A stretch of 64,000 nucleotides of DNA. It comes from Natronohydrobacter thiooxidans. GTDB lineage: Bacteria > Pseudomonadota > Alphaproteobacteria > Rhodobacterales > Rhodobacteraceae. The stretch covers positions 186,001 to 250,000 of the forward strand of contig NZ_MJAP01000034.1 in NCBI RefSeq assembly GCF_001884735.1, in the 5' to 3' direction. Positions 18,955 to 27,625 of the stretch are shown here, piece by piece. The notes under the pieces are model-generated. The model was not told where the DNA came from. It worked only from the letters and a program-made list of their open reading frames with translations, and made no database searches. How positions within the stretch are numbered: the first letter of the stretch is position 1; each line of letters starts with the position of its first letter. A program made the translations under genes and the position numbers.

Positions 18955-19752
18955 CTAGACCTTCAGCGACAGGATCATGCCGTCATGCGCGGGCCGGATC
19001 TGATCGGGCAATTCCGCACAGAGCGTCGCATAATCCAGATCGACATGCATATTCGTCAGCACCGCCTGCCGCGGCTGCGCCCGCGCGATCCAGTCCAGTG
19101 TCATCTCCAGATGCGCATGGCTGGGATGCGGCTTGCGGCGCAGCGCATCGACGATCCAGATATCCAGCCCCTCCAGCATCGGCCAGCTTTCGGGATAGAT
19201 CCCCACCACATCCGGCGCATAGGCCAGCCCCTCGACCCGGAAGCCCAGCGCATCGACCGTGCCATGATTGAGCCGGATCGGATGCAGCACCATCGGCCCG
19301 CCCGCGCCCTCGATCGTCACCGCGCCCGAGATTGTGTTCAGATCCAGAATCGGCGGGTAGGGCGAATTTTTCGGCTGCACGAAGGCATAGCCGAAGCGCG
19401 ACAGCAGCGCATCCTGCGTCGGCCCATCCGCCCAGACCGGCAGCCGCTTGCGGGTCGTGAACACGATCTGGCGCAGATCATCGATCCCGTGGACATGATC
19501 GGCATGGGAATGGGTAAAGACCACCGCATCCAGCCGTGCAATCCCGGCATCCAGAAGCTGGGCGCGCATATCGGGCGCCGTGTCGATCAGGACCTGCGTG
19601 CGCCCCTGATCGGTGATCCGCTCCAGCAAGAGCGAGCAGCGGCGGCGGATATTGCGCGGCTCATTCGGGTCGCAATCGCCCCAGACCCCGCCAATGCGCG
19701 GCACACCGCCCGAAGAGCCGCAGCCCAGAATCGTCGCGCGCAACTCAGCCAT
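18955..19752 (-). CDS. MBL-fold metal-dependent hydrolase, PhnP-like
   Basis: 265 residues. The metallo-beta-lactamase motif is THSHADHVHGIDD near residue 81, with further ligands expected at LNHGT and at TNMHVDLDY near the end. The start LRATILGCGSSGGVPRIGG and the CDPNEPRNIRRRCS segment resemble PhnP/cyclic phosphodiesterase members. The substrate is unknown; such genes commonly follow tatD in this bacterial family. Its ATG overlaps the tatD stop (TGATG), so it is translationally coupled. Confidence 0.88.
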   Translation of the reverse strand: MAELRATILGCGSSGGVPRIGGVWGDCDPNEPRNIRRRCSLLLERITDQGRTQVLIDTAPDMRAQLLDAGIARLDAVVFTHSHADHVHGIDDLRQIVFTTRKRLPVWADGPTQDALLSRFGYAFVQPKNSPYPPILDLNTISGAVTIEGAGGPMVLHPIRLNHGTVDALGFRVEGLAYAPDVVGIYPESWPMLEGLDIWIVDALRRKPHPSHAHLEMTLDWIARAQPRQAVLTNMHVDLDYATLCAELPDQIRPAHDGMILSLKV

Positions 19753-20534
19753 CAGGCAGCCTTTCGGAACAGGCGGTTGAAATTCGCCGTGGTCGCTGCA
19801 GCAAATTCGGACAGCGGTAGATCGAAAAGCGCCGCCCCTGCCTCGGCCGTATGCACGGTATAGGCGGGCTCATTGCGTCGGCCGCGATAGGGCGGCGGGG
19901 CAAGATAGGGCGCGTCAGTTTCCAGCAGGAGACGCTCCAGCGGCGCCGCCCGGAAAATCGCGCGCAAGCTCTCGCTTTTCGGGAAAGCCGCAATCCCCGA
20001 CATCGACAGGTAAAACCCCAGATCCAGCGCGGCCTGCGCCAGCCCTTCGCCGGAGGAGAAACAATGCATCACGCAACTGTAGCTGCCTGCGCGATGCTCT
20101 TCCGTCAGGATCCGCGCCATATCCTCGTCAGCGTCACGCGCATGGATGATCAGCGGCAACCCGGTCTGGCGCGCGGCCTCGATATGCACGCGCAGGCTTT
20201 GGCTCTGCACCCCCGCACTCTCCGCCGTGTAGTGATAATCCAGCCCCGTCTCGCCAATCCCCACCATCTTCGGATGGGCCGCCAGCGCGACCAGTTCTTC
20301 CACAGACACCATCGGCTCATCCGCCACGCTCATCGGATGCGTGCCTGCCGCGAAGAAAACCCCCTCATGCGCCTCGGCAATCGCCTGAACCCGTGGCAAT
20401 TCCCGCAGCTTGGTGCAGATCGTGACCATCCGTGTCACCCCCGCCGCGCGGGCACGCGCGATCACGGCCTCCAGATCCTCGGCCAGTTGCGGGAAATCCA
20501 GATGGCAATGGCTGTCAACGATCTCGGGCGGCAT
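19752..20534 (-). CDS. tatD: TatD-family metal-dependent deoxyribonuclease
   Basis: 260 residues. Metal-binding motifs in order: DSHCHLDF at the N-terminus, GETGLDYHY near residue 95, HARDADED, MHCFSS near residue 144, and ETDAPYLAP near residue 205. TatD proteins are TIM-barrel nucleases used in DNA repair and turnover. It follows holB in a common order for alphaproteobacteria. Stop and start overlap with the next gene. Confidence 0.93.
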   Translation of the reverse strand: MPPEIVDSHCHLDFPQLAEDLEAVIARARAAGVTRMVTICTKLRELPRVQAIAEAHEGVFFAAGTHPMSVADEPMVSVEELVALAAHPKMVGIGETGLDYHYTAESAGVQSQSLRVHIEAARQTGLPLIIHARDADEDMARILTEEHRAGSYSCVMHCFSSGEGLAQAALDLGFYLSMSGIAAFPKSESLRAIFRAAPLERLLLETDAPYLAPPPYRGRRNEPAYTVHTAEAGAALFDLPLSEFAAATTANFNRLFRKAA

Positions 20535-20560
20535 GATCTCTCCGGGCGCGGGCTCAGCTT

Positions 20561-21670
20561 TCAGAGGAACCTGCGCGCCTCTGCTTCGGTCTGCGTGATC
20601 ATATCAAGCACCACAGCGGCAGGGTCAAGGTTCACCGCGCGCCCATGCCGCGCCCGCGCCCCCAGCGACTGCGCCAAAGCCGCATAGGCGCGCGCCGCCG
20701 CGTCATGGGGCGCAAGCCGGGCGAAAACCGCCGCTTCCCCCGGCACAGCCTCGGGTGGGGGGCCGGAAATACCCGCCCGCGCCAGCCGCGCCATGAACAG
20801 ATCATAAAGCGCGAGCAGCATCGCAAAGCGCGTGTCATTGGCCTTGCCCGCAACCGATTCGGCCAGTTTCAACGCCAGGGCGCGATCCACCCGTGGCACG
20901 CCGCCGAAAATCGCCACCAATGCCGCATAGATCTCGGCGCCCCCGCCCTGCGCCAATGTCACCGCCGCGCCCACCGATCCGCCCGAAAGCTGTGCCAATG
21001 CCGCGCTGTCCTCGGCAATCCCCGCCTGCGTCAGAGCACCCGCGAAATCCGCCCCCGAAAGCGGCATCAGCCGCAGATCGCGGCAGCGCGAACGGATCGT
21101 CGGCAGCAGTTTCGAGGGCTGATGCGCGACCAGCAGCAGAAACGCCCGCTCCGGCGGCTCTTCCAGCGCCTTCAACAGCGCATTGGCGGCATTCGGGTTC
21201 ATCTCGTCGGCAGCGTCGATAATCACCACCCGCCGCCCGCCATCCGGCGCCGACAGGCCGAAAAACCCGTGCAGCTTGCGCATCACATCCACGGTGATAT
21301 CGCGCCGCAGATTGCCCTTGTCATCCTGCCCCCGCCGGATCACCAGCAGGCCCCCATCCGCACCCGCGCGCAACCGCCGCGCGACCGGGTGATCCTCGGG
21401 AATATCCAGGCTCTCGGGCGGCGGGGGGGCGAACATGCCGCCATCCTCCGGCGGCGTCGCCAGCAGAAACCTTGCAATCTTCCACGCGAGCGTCGCCTTG
21501 CCCACCCCGCGCGGCCCGGAAATCAGCCAGCCATGATGCATCCGCCCCGAGCTATAGGCCCGCAGAAACGCCGCTTCCGCGCGTTCCTGCCCGAAGAGCC
21601 GCGCCGTCTCGCGCGGATGCGGGGCGCCCTCGATCTGATCGGGCGGCAGAATGTCGCCTGCATCAGCCAT
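20561..21670 (-). CDS. holB: DNA polymerase III delta-prime subunit
   Basis: 369 residues. Clamp-loader AAA+ features: RLFGQERAEAAFLRAY, the P-loop GPRGVGKATLAWK, VVIIDAADEMNPNAANALLK and SRCRDLRL (sensor 1 region and the SRC motif). It belongs to the complex that loads the sliding clamp. An ATG 14 codons upstream (21712) is also in frame, but the ATG at 21670 overlaps the tmk 3' end by 8 bases, matching the compact operon, and begins MADAGDILPPDQ as expected. Confidence 0.94.
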   Translation of the reverse strand: MADAGDILPPDQIEGAPHPRETARLFGQERAEAAFLRAYSSGRMHHGWLISGPRGVGKATLAWKIARFLLATPPEDGGMFAPPPPESLDIPEDHPVARRLRAGADGGLLVIRRGQDDKGNLRRDITVDVMRKLHGFFGLSAPDGGRRVVIIDAADEMNPNAANALLKALEEPPERAFLLLVAHQPSKLLPTIRSRCRDLRLMPLSGADFAGALTQAGIAEDSAALAQLSGGSVGAAVTLAQGGGAEIYAALVAIFGGVPRVDRALALKLAESVAGKANDTRFAMLLALYDLFMARLARAGISGPPPEAVPGEAAVFARLAPHDAAARAYAALAQSLGARARHGRAVNLDPAAVVLDMITQTEAEARRFL

Positions 21671-22295
21671 CAAGCCGCGCCCTGACCCGTTGCGCCACAT
21701 CGCGCGCCACATCCTCTGCCGCCCGCGCGCCGTCGATCATCTGGATACGGTCGGGGCAGGAGAGCGCAAGATCGAAGAACCCCGCGCGCAGCGCTTCCTG
21801 AAAACCCAGCCCCAATTCCTCGAACCGGTCCTCGCCCGATCCGCGCGCCAGCCCGCGCGCCAGCGCCACTTCCGGGTCCATGTCGATCACGAAAGTCATA
21901 TCCGGCTCGATCCCGATCACCAGATCATGCAACTGATCCACCAGCCCGCGCAGACTGGCCCGCGCCACGCCCTGATAGACCCGCGTCGAATCCGCGAAAC
22001 GGTCGGTGATCACTACTGCGCCCCGCGCCAGCGCAGGCCGGACAGTCTTTTCCACATGATCGCGCCGCGCGGCGTTGAACAGCAGGATCTCGGTCTCGGC
22101 AGACCAGCGGTCGGGGTCGCCCTCGACCAGCAGCCGCCGGATCGCTTCGGCCCCGTCAGAGCCGCCGGGCTCGCGCGTCAGCACCACCTCACGGCCTGCG
22201 CCGCGCAGGCTCTCGGCCAGCGCGCGCGCCTGTGTGGATTTGCCGGAACCGTCGATCCCCTCGAAACTGATGAACAGGCCAGCGGGCAGGGACAT
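21663..22295 (-). CDS. tmk: Thymidylate kinase
   Basis: 210 residues. P-loop FEGIDGSGKSTQ at the N-terminus, the DRY-like motif DRFADST near residue 97, and LTREPGG near residue 39. It phosphorylates dTMP to dTDP in DNA precursor synthesis. It lies 3 bases downstream of dacA and overlaps holB. Confidence 0.96.
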   Translation of the reverse strand: MSLPAGLFISFEGIDGSGKSTQARALAESLRGAGREVVLTREPGGSDGAEAIRRLLVEGDPDRWSAETEILLFNAARRDHVEKTVRPALARGAVVITDRFADSTRVYQGVARASLRGLVDQLHDLVIGIEPDMTFVIDMDPEVALARGLARGSGEDRFEELGLGFQEALRAGFFDLALSCPDRIQMIDGARAAEDVARDVAQRVRARLDG

Positions 22296-22298
22296 GCC

Positions 22299-23480
22299 TC
22301 AGTTCATCACGTCTTGCGCATGCCCCATGACCATGCCCAGCAGCCGCTGCGCCGAGGCCAGGGCGCGCACGCCAAAGCCACCTTCCGCGACCGAGGCCCC
22401 GGCCAAGAGCGGCACCCGCATCTCACCCAGTTCCGGCACATCCACCGCGACATGGCCCACCACCTCGCCCGCCGCAATCGGCGCGGGCAGGGGGCTGTCA
22501 TAGACAACGGTCGCGGCCATATTGCGCTGCGCCATTGCGGGGATCAGGATATCGGGGCTTTCGCCCAGCACCAGCGGCACGGTCTTTTCCGCCCCCAGCC
22601 AGACCGGGGCCTCGCCCATCACCTGACCTGTGGTGCCAAGCGAGACCTTCTGGAACTGCCGGAATGCCCAGTTGATGATCGCCTCGGCCTCTTGCCGCCG
22701 CTCGGCCTCGCTGTTCAACCCGCCAAAGGCAAAGACGATCCGCCGCTCACCCTGCCGCGCCGATCCGGTCAGCGAATAGCCCGCCTGAGACGTGTAGCCG
22801 GTTTTCAGCCCGTCCAGCCCCACACCCGCGCCCAGAAGCGGCACGCGGTTGGGCTGCGTGATCCCGTTCCAGGTGAAGTCGCGCTCGGCCAGATAGGGGT
22901 AAAACTGCGGATAGGTCTCGATGATATGTTCTGCCAGGATCGCCAGATCCCGCTTCGACATCAGGTGATCCGGATGCGGCCAGCCCGATGCATTGGCAAT
23001 CGTGGTGTTGCGCATCCCCAATTCCCGCGCGCGCCGTGTCGCAAGCTGGGCAAAGGCCTCTTCCGTGCCCGCCAGCCCTTCGGCCACGACCACAGTGGCG
23101 TCATTGCCCGACAGCACCGCAATCCCGCGGATCAGATCCAGCGCCGTGGGCCGGTCACGCATTTCCAGAAACATGCGCGAGCCGCCCATCGCATGCGCGC
23201 GCTCCGAGACTGTGAAGGTCGTGTCCAGCGCCATGCGCCCGTCCTCGATGGCCTCGAACAGCATCAGAAGCGTCATCAGCTTGGACATGGATGCCGGCGG
23301 CAAGGGCACATCCGCGCCGCGCTCCATCAGCACGACACCTGTCGTCAGATCGCGCACATAGATCGAGGGCGCACGCGGCTCGAAACCTGCGACCTGAGCG
23401 CCCGCAGGGGCCGACAGGCCAAGGGCAAGAATCGCCCCGGCGGCAGCCGAGGTGACAGCATGACGGATGACAGAACGCAT
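22299..23480 (-). CDS. dacA: D-alanyl-D-alanine carboxypeptidase, PBP5/6 type
   Basis: 393 residues from ATG 23480 (GGAG upstream); the frame is open to 23639 but that part is not protein-like. A signal peptide ends around APAGAQ. Active-site motifs: SMSKL (SxxK), SGNDA (SxN) and LKTGYTSQAG (KTG). It trims the terminal D-Ala from peptidoglycan pentapeptides in the periplasm and helps control cell shape. It follows the SPOR-domain gene, another envelope factor, by 22 bases. Confidence 0.95.
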   Translation of the reverse strand: MRSVIRHAVTSAAAGAILALGLSAPAGAQVAGFEPRAPSIYVRDLTTGVVLMERGADVPLPPASMSKLMTLLMLFEAIEDGRMALDTTFTVSERAHAMGGSRMFLEMRDRPTALDLIRGIAVLSGNDATVVVAEGLAGTEEAFAQLATRRARELGMRNTTIANASGWPHPDHLMSKRDLAILAEHIIETYPQFYPYLAERDFTWNGITQPNRVPLLGAGVGLDGLKTGYTSQAGYSLTGSARQGERRIVFAFGGLNSEAERRQEAEAIINWAFRQFQKVSLGTTGQVMGEAPVWLGAEKTVPLVLGESPDILIPAMAQRNMAATVVYDSPLPAPIAAGEVVGHVAVDVPELGEMRVPLLAGASVAEGGFGVRALASAQRLLGMVMGHAQDVMN

Positions 23481-23502
23481 GAATTGGCTCCTTCGGGTTG
23501 CC

Positions 23503-24519
23503 TCAGCGGCGGACCGCATAGGCGTCATTAAAGCCCAGGCCCTTGACCCGCGCAAGCATCTGGCTGTGTTCCGCCTGCGTGCTGGCCGGACCGACAACCA
23601 CGCGCCAGAACTGGTTGCCCGAGGCCTGACCCGGAACAATCCGCGCGCTCAGCCCCGCGCCTGCGGCCATGGATTCCGCCTTGCGGGCATTGGCCTGAAC
23701 ACTGAAAATACCAAGCTGGATATAAGGTTGGGCAAGGGTGCTGGCTGGTGCGGGTGGCGCGGCCACGGGCGCTTGTGCGGCCGGTTCCGGCTCTGCGCCC
23801 AGCGTCGCGGCGGGCGCGGCCTGTGCATCCCCCAGAACCTGCGTCGCAATCGCCGACGACTCCATGGCGGGCGCAGGCTGCGGGCTGCGCCGCCCGAAGA
23901 CCCGCCCGAAGAACCCGCCCTCACGGCGCGGCGCAGAGGCCGCGTCCTCTTCGGGCATGGCGATCAGGAAATCGCCCTCGGCCTCGCCGGGCGCGACCGG
24001 CTGCGGCGCGGGGCCAGGCTGCGCGGCGGCGACCTCAGTCCCGGTGACATCTGTGGCTTGCAGCGCATCGGCCGGCGCTTCAGCCATAACGGGCTGCGCC
24101 TCTTCGGTGCGCAGCGCCACCACCTCGATCACTGTCGGCGCTCCGGCCAGCATGCCCACGGCATTGGCGGCCTCGCCCGAGACCTGAAAACTTGGCCCCG
24201 GATTCATCCGTTCGCGCCGGAACAGCGCGCCGATGGTTTCCTGACCATTCTCGGTATTGCGGATGATCACCCGTTCGGGCGATCTGACATCAGGATGCGC
24301 GACCCAGACCCCGCCCAGCGAGGGGCGCCCGTCCCAAAGCCCGTTCTCGCGCTTCGAGAACACCCTGGGATCCTCGATATCGCGGTCCATCGGCCCTGCG
24401 CTGCGCGCGGCCCCGTTCCCGTTCGTGCCCGAGCGGGAGCCGGACCCGTCCATACAGCCTGCAAGACTGATACTGACCACGACCGCAAGGCCCAGAAACC
24501 GATACTGTGACGTCTGCAT
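23503..24519 (-). CDS. SPOR-domain lipoprotein (RlpA/DamX-like peptidoglycan-binding partner)
   Basis: 338 residues from ATG 24519, with AGAGAGG upstream. The N-terminus MQTSQYRFLGLAVVVSISLA ends at a lipobox Cys, so the protein is lipid-anchored. A low-complexity Ala/Pro-rich middle (about 190-260) separates an N-terminal region of unknown fold from a C-terminal SPOR domain (about 262-338, YIQLGIFSVQANARKAE to AYAVRR). SPOR domains bind denuded glycan strands at the division septum. First gene of the dacA-tmk-holB operon. The N-terminal part may be RlpA-like, but I do not see its full motif. Confidence 0.85.
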   Translation of the reverse strand: MQTSQYRFLGLAVVVSISLAGCMDGSGSRSGTNGNGAARSAGPMDRDIEDPRVFSKRENGLWDGRPSLGGVWVAHPDVRSPERVIIRNTENGQETIGALFRRERMNPGPSFQVSGEAANAVGMLAGAPTVIEVVALRTEEAQPVMAEAPADALQATDVTGTEVAAAQPGPAPQPVAPGEAEGDFLIAMPEEDAASAPRREGGFFGRVFGRRSPQPAPAMESSAIATQVLGDAQAAPAATLGAEPEPAAQAPVAAPPAPASTLAQPYIQLGIFSVQANARKAESMAAGAGLSARIVPGQASGNQFWRVVVGPASTQAEHSQMLARVKGLGFNDAYAVRR

Positions 24520-24707
24520 ACTGCCTCTCTCCGCCTCATGCCGCCCCTGATCTGATGTCAGGTTGTCCACGGGCCATGGGTAACTGCGTTCTTATACTCT
24601 GAAACCTGCGGCTCTGACAGTCCGAATGATGCCCCGCGCGGATCGTTGCGCATCCTAGCGGCTTGCCCTGCGACCGAAAAGCGACAGTTCCGTGATCACG
24701 ACACTGC

Positions 24708-26366
24708 TCAGCGCCGGTCGCGCCAGCGATTGACCATCGGATAGCGCCGGTCCAGCCAGAAGGCGCGAGCCGTCAGCCGCGTGCCCGGCGCCGACTGGAA
24801 CCGCTTCCACTCCGAAATCGCCACCAGATGCTCGACCCGCTCGACCACTGCGCGCTCGTACCCCTCGGCCACGATTGCCGCAATCGGCATATCCCGCTCG
24901 ACCAGCGCCTCCAGAATCGCATCCAGCACCGGATAGGGCGGCAGGCTGTCCTCGTCGCGCTGATCGGGGCGCAGCTCCGCCGAAGGCGGCTTGTCGATGA
25001 TCCGCAGCGGGATCACCTCGCCCCCCGGTCCCTGCATCCAGTCGCGGTGGTTCGTGTTGCGCCAGCGGCAGATCTCGAAAACCCGCGTTTTATACAGATC
25101 CTTGATCGGATTATAGCCGCCATTCATGTCGCCATAGATCGTGGCATAGCCCACCGCGACCTCGGATTTATTGCCGGTGGTCAGCAGCATCGCGCCGGTC
25201 TTGTTGGACAGCGCCATCAACAGCGTGCCCCGGATCCGCGACTGCAGGTTTTCCTCGGTCACATCGGGCTCCAGCCCCGCGAACAAGGGCGCAAGCGCGG
25301 TCTCCATCGCCGCGCGCGGCCCTTCGATGCTGATCTCGTCCAGCCTGCAGCCCAGCCGCCGTGCAAGATCCGCCGCATCCTCTAGCGAGTGAGAGGCGGT
25401 ATATTCCGAGGGCAGCATCACGCAATGCACATTCCCCGCCCCCAGAGCATCCGCCGCGATCACCGCCACCAGCGCCGAATCGATCCCGCCCGAGAGACCC
25501 AGAACCACCTTGGTGAAGCCTGATTTGCCCAGATAATCGCGCAGCCCCACCACCATGGCGCGGTAATCCAGCTCCCATTCCCCCGGCAGCACCGCGCGCG
25601 GCCCGATCTCTGCCCGCCAGCCGTCAGTTCCGTGGACGAAATCCACCGTGGCGATCGCTTCCTCATGCGCAGGCATCTGCAGCGCCAGTCGCCCGCCGGG
25701 ATTCAGCACGAATGACGCCCCGTCAAACACCTGATCATCCTGCCCGCCGACAAGGTTCAGATAGACCAGCGGCAGCCCGGTCTCGACCACCCGCGCCACC
25801 ATATGCGTCATCCGCGTGTCATAGCGCCCCCGCGCATAGGGCGAACCATTGGGCACCAGCAGCAACTCCGCCCCCGATTCCGCCTGCGCCTCGGCCACAT
25901 CCTCAAACCAGGCATCCTCGCAGATCGGCGTGCCGATCCGCAGCGGCCCCGCCCGATAGGGCCCCGAAATATCGCCCGAGGCGAAGACCCGCTTCTCGTC
26001 GAAGACATCCGCGTTGGGCAGATGATGCTTGCGGATCACTGCCGCCAGCTTGCCGCCCTCCAGCACCGCGAAAGCGTTATAGAGCCTGCCCCCCTCCACC
26101 AGCGGCACCCCGATCCCGAGCCTCGGCCCCTCGGCACAATCGCGCGCCAGCGCGTCGAGCGCGTCGCGCAGATCGGCCTGAAAGGCCGGACGCCAGACCA
26201 GATCCTGCGTCTGATATCCCGCGAGAAACATCTCGGGCAGGGCGAGCATATCGGCCCCCTCGCGCTTGGCGGCGTCCCATGCCGCGCGGGCCTTGGCGGC
26301 ATTGCCGGAGATATCGCCCAGAGTGGGGTTCAACTGCGCGAGGGTCAGGCGGAAACGGTCGGACAT
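24708..26366 (-). CDS. nadE: Glutamine-dependent NAD+ synthetase
   Basis: 552 residues with two domains. An N-terminal nitrilase-type amidase supplies ammonia (Glu in ALPEMFLAGYQ, Lys in RKHHLPN, Cys in TPICEDAWF), and a C-terminal ATP-binding synthetase has the P-loop GLSGGIDSALVAVIA near residue 290 and TTGNKSEVAVGYATIYGDM. It converts nicotinate adenine dinucleotide to NAD+. A stand-alone gene with a 190-base gap to the SPOR gene that shows no further gene. Confidence 0.96.
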   Translation of the reverse strand: MSDRFRLTLAQLNPTLGDISGNAAKARAAWDAAKREGADMLALPEMFLAGYQTQDLVWRPAFQADLRDALDALARDCAEGPRLGIGVPLVEGGRLYNAFAVLEGGKLAAVIRKHHLPNADVFDEKRVFASGDISGPYRAGPLRIGTPICEDAWFEDVAEAQAESGAELLLVPNGSPYARGRYDTRMTHMVARVVETGLPLVYLNLVGGQDDQVFDGASFVLNPGGRLALQMPAHEEAIATVDFVHGTDGWRAEIGPRAVLPGEWELDYRAMVVGLRDYLGKSGFTKVVLGLSGGIDSALVAVIAADALGAGNVHCVMLPSEYTASHSLEDAADLARRLGCRLDEISIEGPRAAMETALAPLFAGLEPDVTEENLQSRIRGTLLMALSNKTGAMLLTTGNKSEVAVGYATIYGDMNGGYNPIKDLYKTRVFEICRWRNTNHRDWMQGPGGEVIPLRIIDKPPSAELRPDQRDEDSLPPYPVLDAILEALVERDMPIAAIVAEGYERAVVERVEHLVAISEWKRFQSAPGTRLTARAFWLDRRYPMVNRWRDRR

Positions 26367-26570
26367 GCGGCGCTCTTTGGCTGGTTTCGGGCTGACATAT
26401 CATGTTGACGGGCCGAGGGAAGCCGAAAGGCGCTCTCTGGGCGGGGGGGGGTGTTCTCGTGCGGGAAAAGAGGGCAGCGCCTGCCGGGGGAGGCGTTGAC
26501 GCGCGGCGGTCCGGTGAGCAAACGACGGCTTTGGGCCCGAAATAATGATGCCGATCAACTTGGAGTGTGC
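26367..26570. other. Intergenic region without a supported gene
   Basis: Between nadE (start at 26366) and the low-GC gene ending at 26571. It contains a poly-G run near 26441-26449 and no frame with a credible ribosome site or family motif. I see no terminator hairpin of note. Confidence 0.5.
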
Positions 26571-26948
26571 TCAGCGCCCGAGATGATCCACAGATACCAC
26601 GCTGATAAAAATTCGAGACCCGCGTATTTCAACTGTGCCGCTTCCGCTGATGGTGCAAAGCTCTGAAAAGCTGAACATAAAGCCTGATCCGGCGCACTCA
26701 GTTTCTACCTTCTCTCGAATATCGCGCCCGGTATCCATTGTGACACCGAAAGGCTCACGATCCTCATTATAGAAAGTAAAATCGCGATCACTGGAGTTGT
26801 ATCGTATGCGCCCGGAGAAGGTGATCTCAGATCGGTCGACGGACGACAGATATTGAGCGAGCGGGACCGTATCCGCAAGTGCATGCGAGCCAAAGAGCAT
26901 TGCCAGAGTAGAGGTGATGGTCGAGGCGCATTTAAAGATCAATTTCAT
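26571..26948 (-). CDS. Unknown small secreted protein in a lower-GC patch
   Basis: 125 residues. A Sec signal peptide is evident (MKLIFKCASTITSTLAMLFG..., cleavage near SHALA/DT). The mature part of about 100 residues has two cysteines (TECAGSGF and ELCTISG) that could form a disulfide, and beta-strand-like segments such as GTVEIRGSRIFISVVSV. I recognise no family. Its codons are clearly less GC-rich than the neighbours, suggesting transfer. It lies 7 bases after the membrane-protein gene and is probably co-transcribed with it. Confidence 0.65.
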   Translation of the reverse strand: MKLIFKCASTITSTLAMLFGSHALADTVPLAQYLSSVDRSEITFSGRIRYNSSDRDFTFYNEDREPFGVTMDTGRDIREKVETECAGSGFMFSFSELCTISGSGTVEIRGSRIFISVVSVDHLGR

Positions 26949-26955
26949 CGTGACT

Positions 26956-27441
26956 TCATTTCCGGTTGCTGGGGTTTATCCGCTGTTGGTTCTCAACAAT
27001 GATGACTTCTCTTGCGCCACCTAAGCTGAGCACAAGGCCGATAATCAGAAAGATCGTTCCTAAAATGAGGCCAAAGAATGTTGCGACCCCAGTAACTGCA
27101 ATTCCTGCAAGTCCTGCACCTATAGCCGTAAAGGCTTCGGTACCGTCGCTAGTGGAACCAATAACTTCAGATGCGGCGCGACCCGAAAGAAGAAATGCGG
27201 ATAATGGGAGCGCGAAAACTGACGCCCCAAGCGCCAAGAACCCGCGACCGAACGCTCGACGGATCGTCGGAGCAAAAAAACAAAGGGCCGTGCAGATCAG
27301 GATCACAGCTAATACCAAGAGCGGTGCCGTTTGATCTGTGTCAGAGTGAAAGGCTGCAAACGCTGGACTCAACGCAGTCACGGACAAAACGCCAAAAAAC
27401 AAACCTATGACGATACGGAAGGTTGCTTTTATTACGAGCAT
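26956..27441 (-). CDS. Unknown small membrane protein in the same lower-GC patch
   Basis: 161 residues with four hydrophobic segments (about residues 8-30, 41-58, 68-88 and 105-140, the last Gly-rich), then a polar tail ending QQRINPSNRK. I see no conserved motif. Base composition is lower in GC than flanking genes and rare codons (AGA, ATA, CTA) are more frequent. Probably in an operon with the secreted protein downstream. Divergent from the MORN gene; the 184-base gap between shows only modest structure. Confidence 0.65.
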   Translation of the reverse strand: MLVIKATFRIVIGLFFGVLSVTALSPAFAAFHSDTDQTAPLLVLAVILICTALCFFAPTIRRAFGRGFLALGASVFALPLSAFLLSGRAASEVIGSTSDGTEAFTAIGAGLAGIAVTGVATFFGLILGTIFLIIGLVLSLGGAREVIIVENQQRINPSNRK

Positions 27442-27625
27442 TCATCGACCTTTGAGGTGGAACTAAGAAAAACTGACATGAAAGACCAACTCAAGCAACC
27501 GTTCAGCGCCGCGCTGAATACCGCCACTCTGCCGCCCCCCTCACAGCCGCGCAAGGCAAAACCCCTTGCCAGCCCCAGCGCACCCGCTTACCCTCGCCCC
27601 CAAAAGTCCAAGGGAGTTCCGCGAC

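Noticed and set aside
26430..26460. Poly-G tract as a phase-variation site
   Set aside because: The run is not inside a gene or promoter that I can support; it is probably composition.
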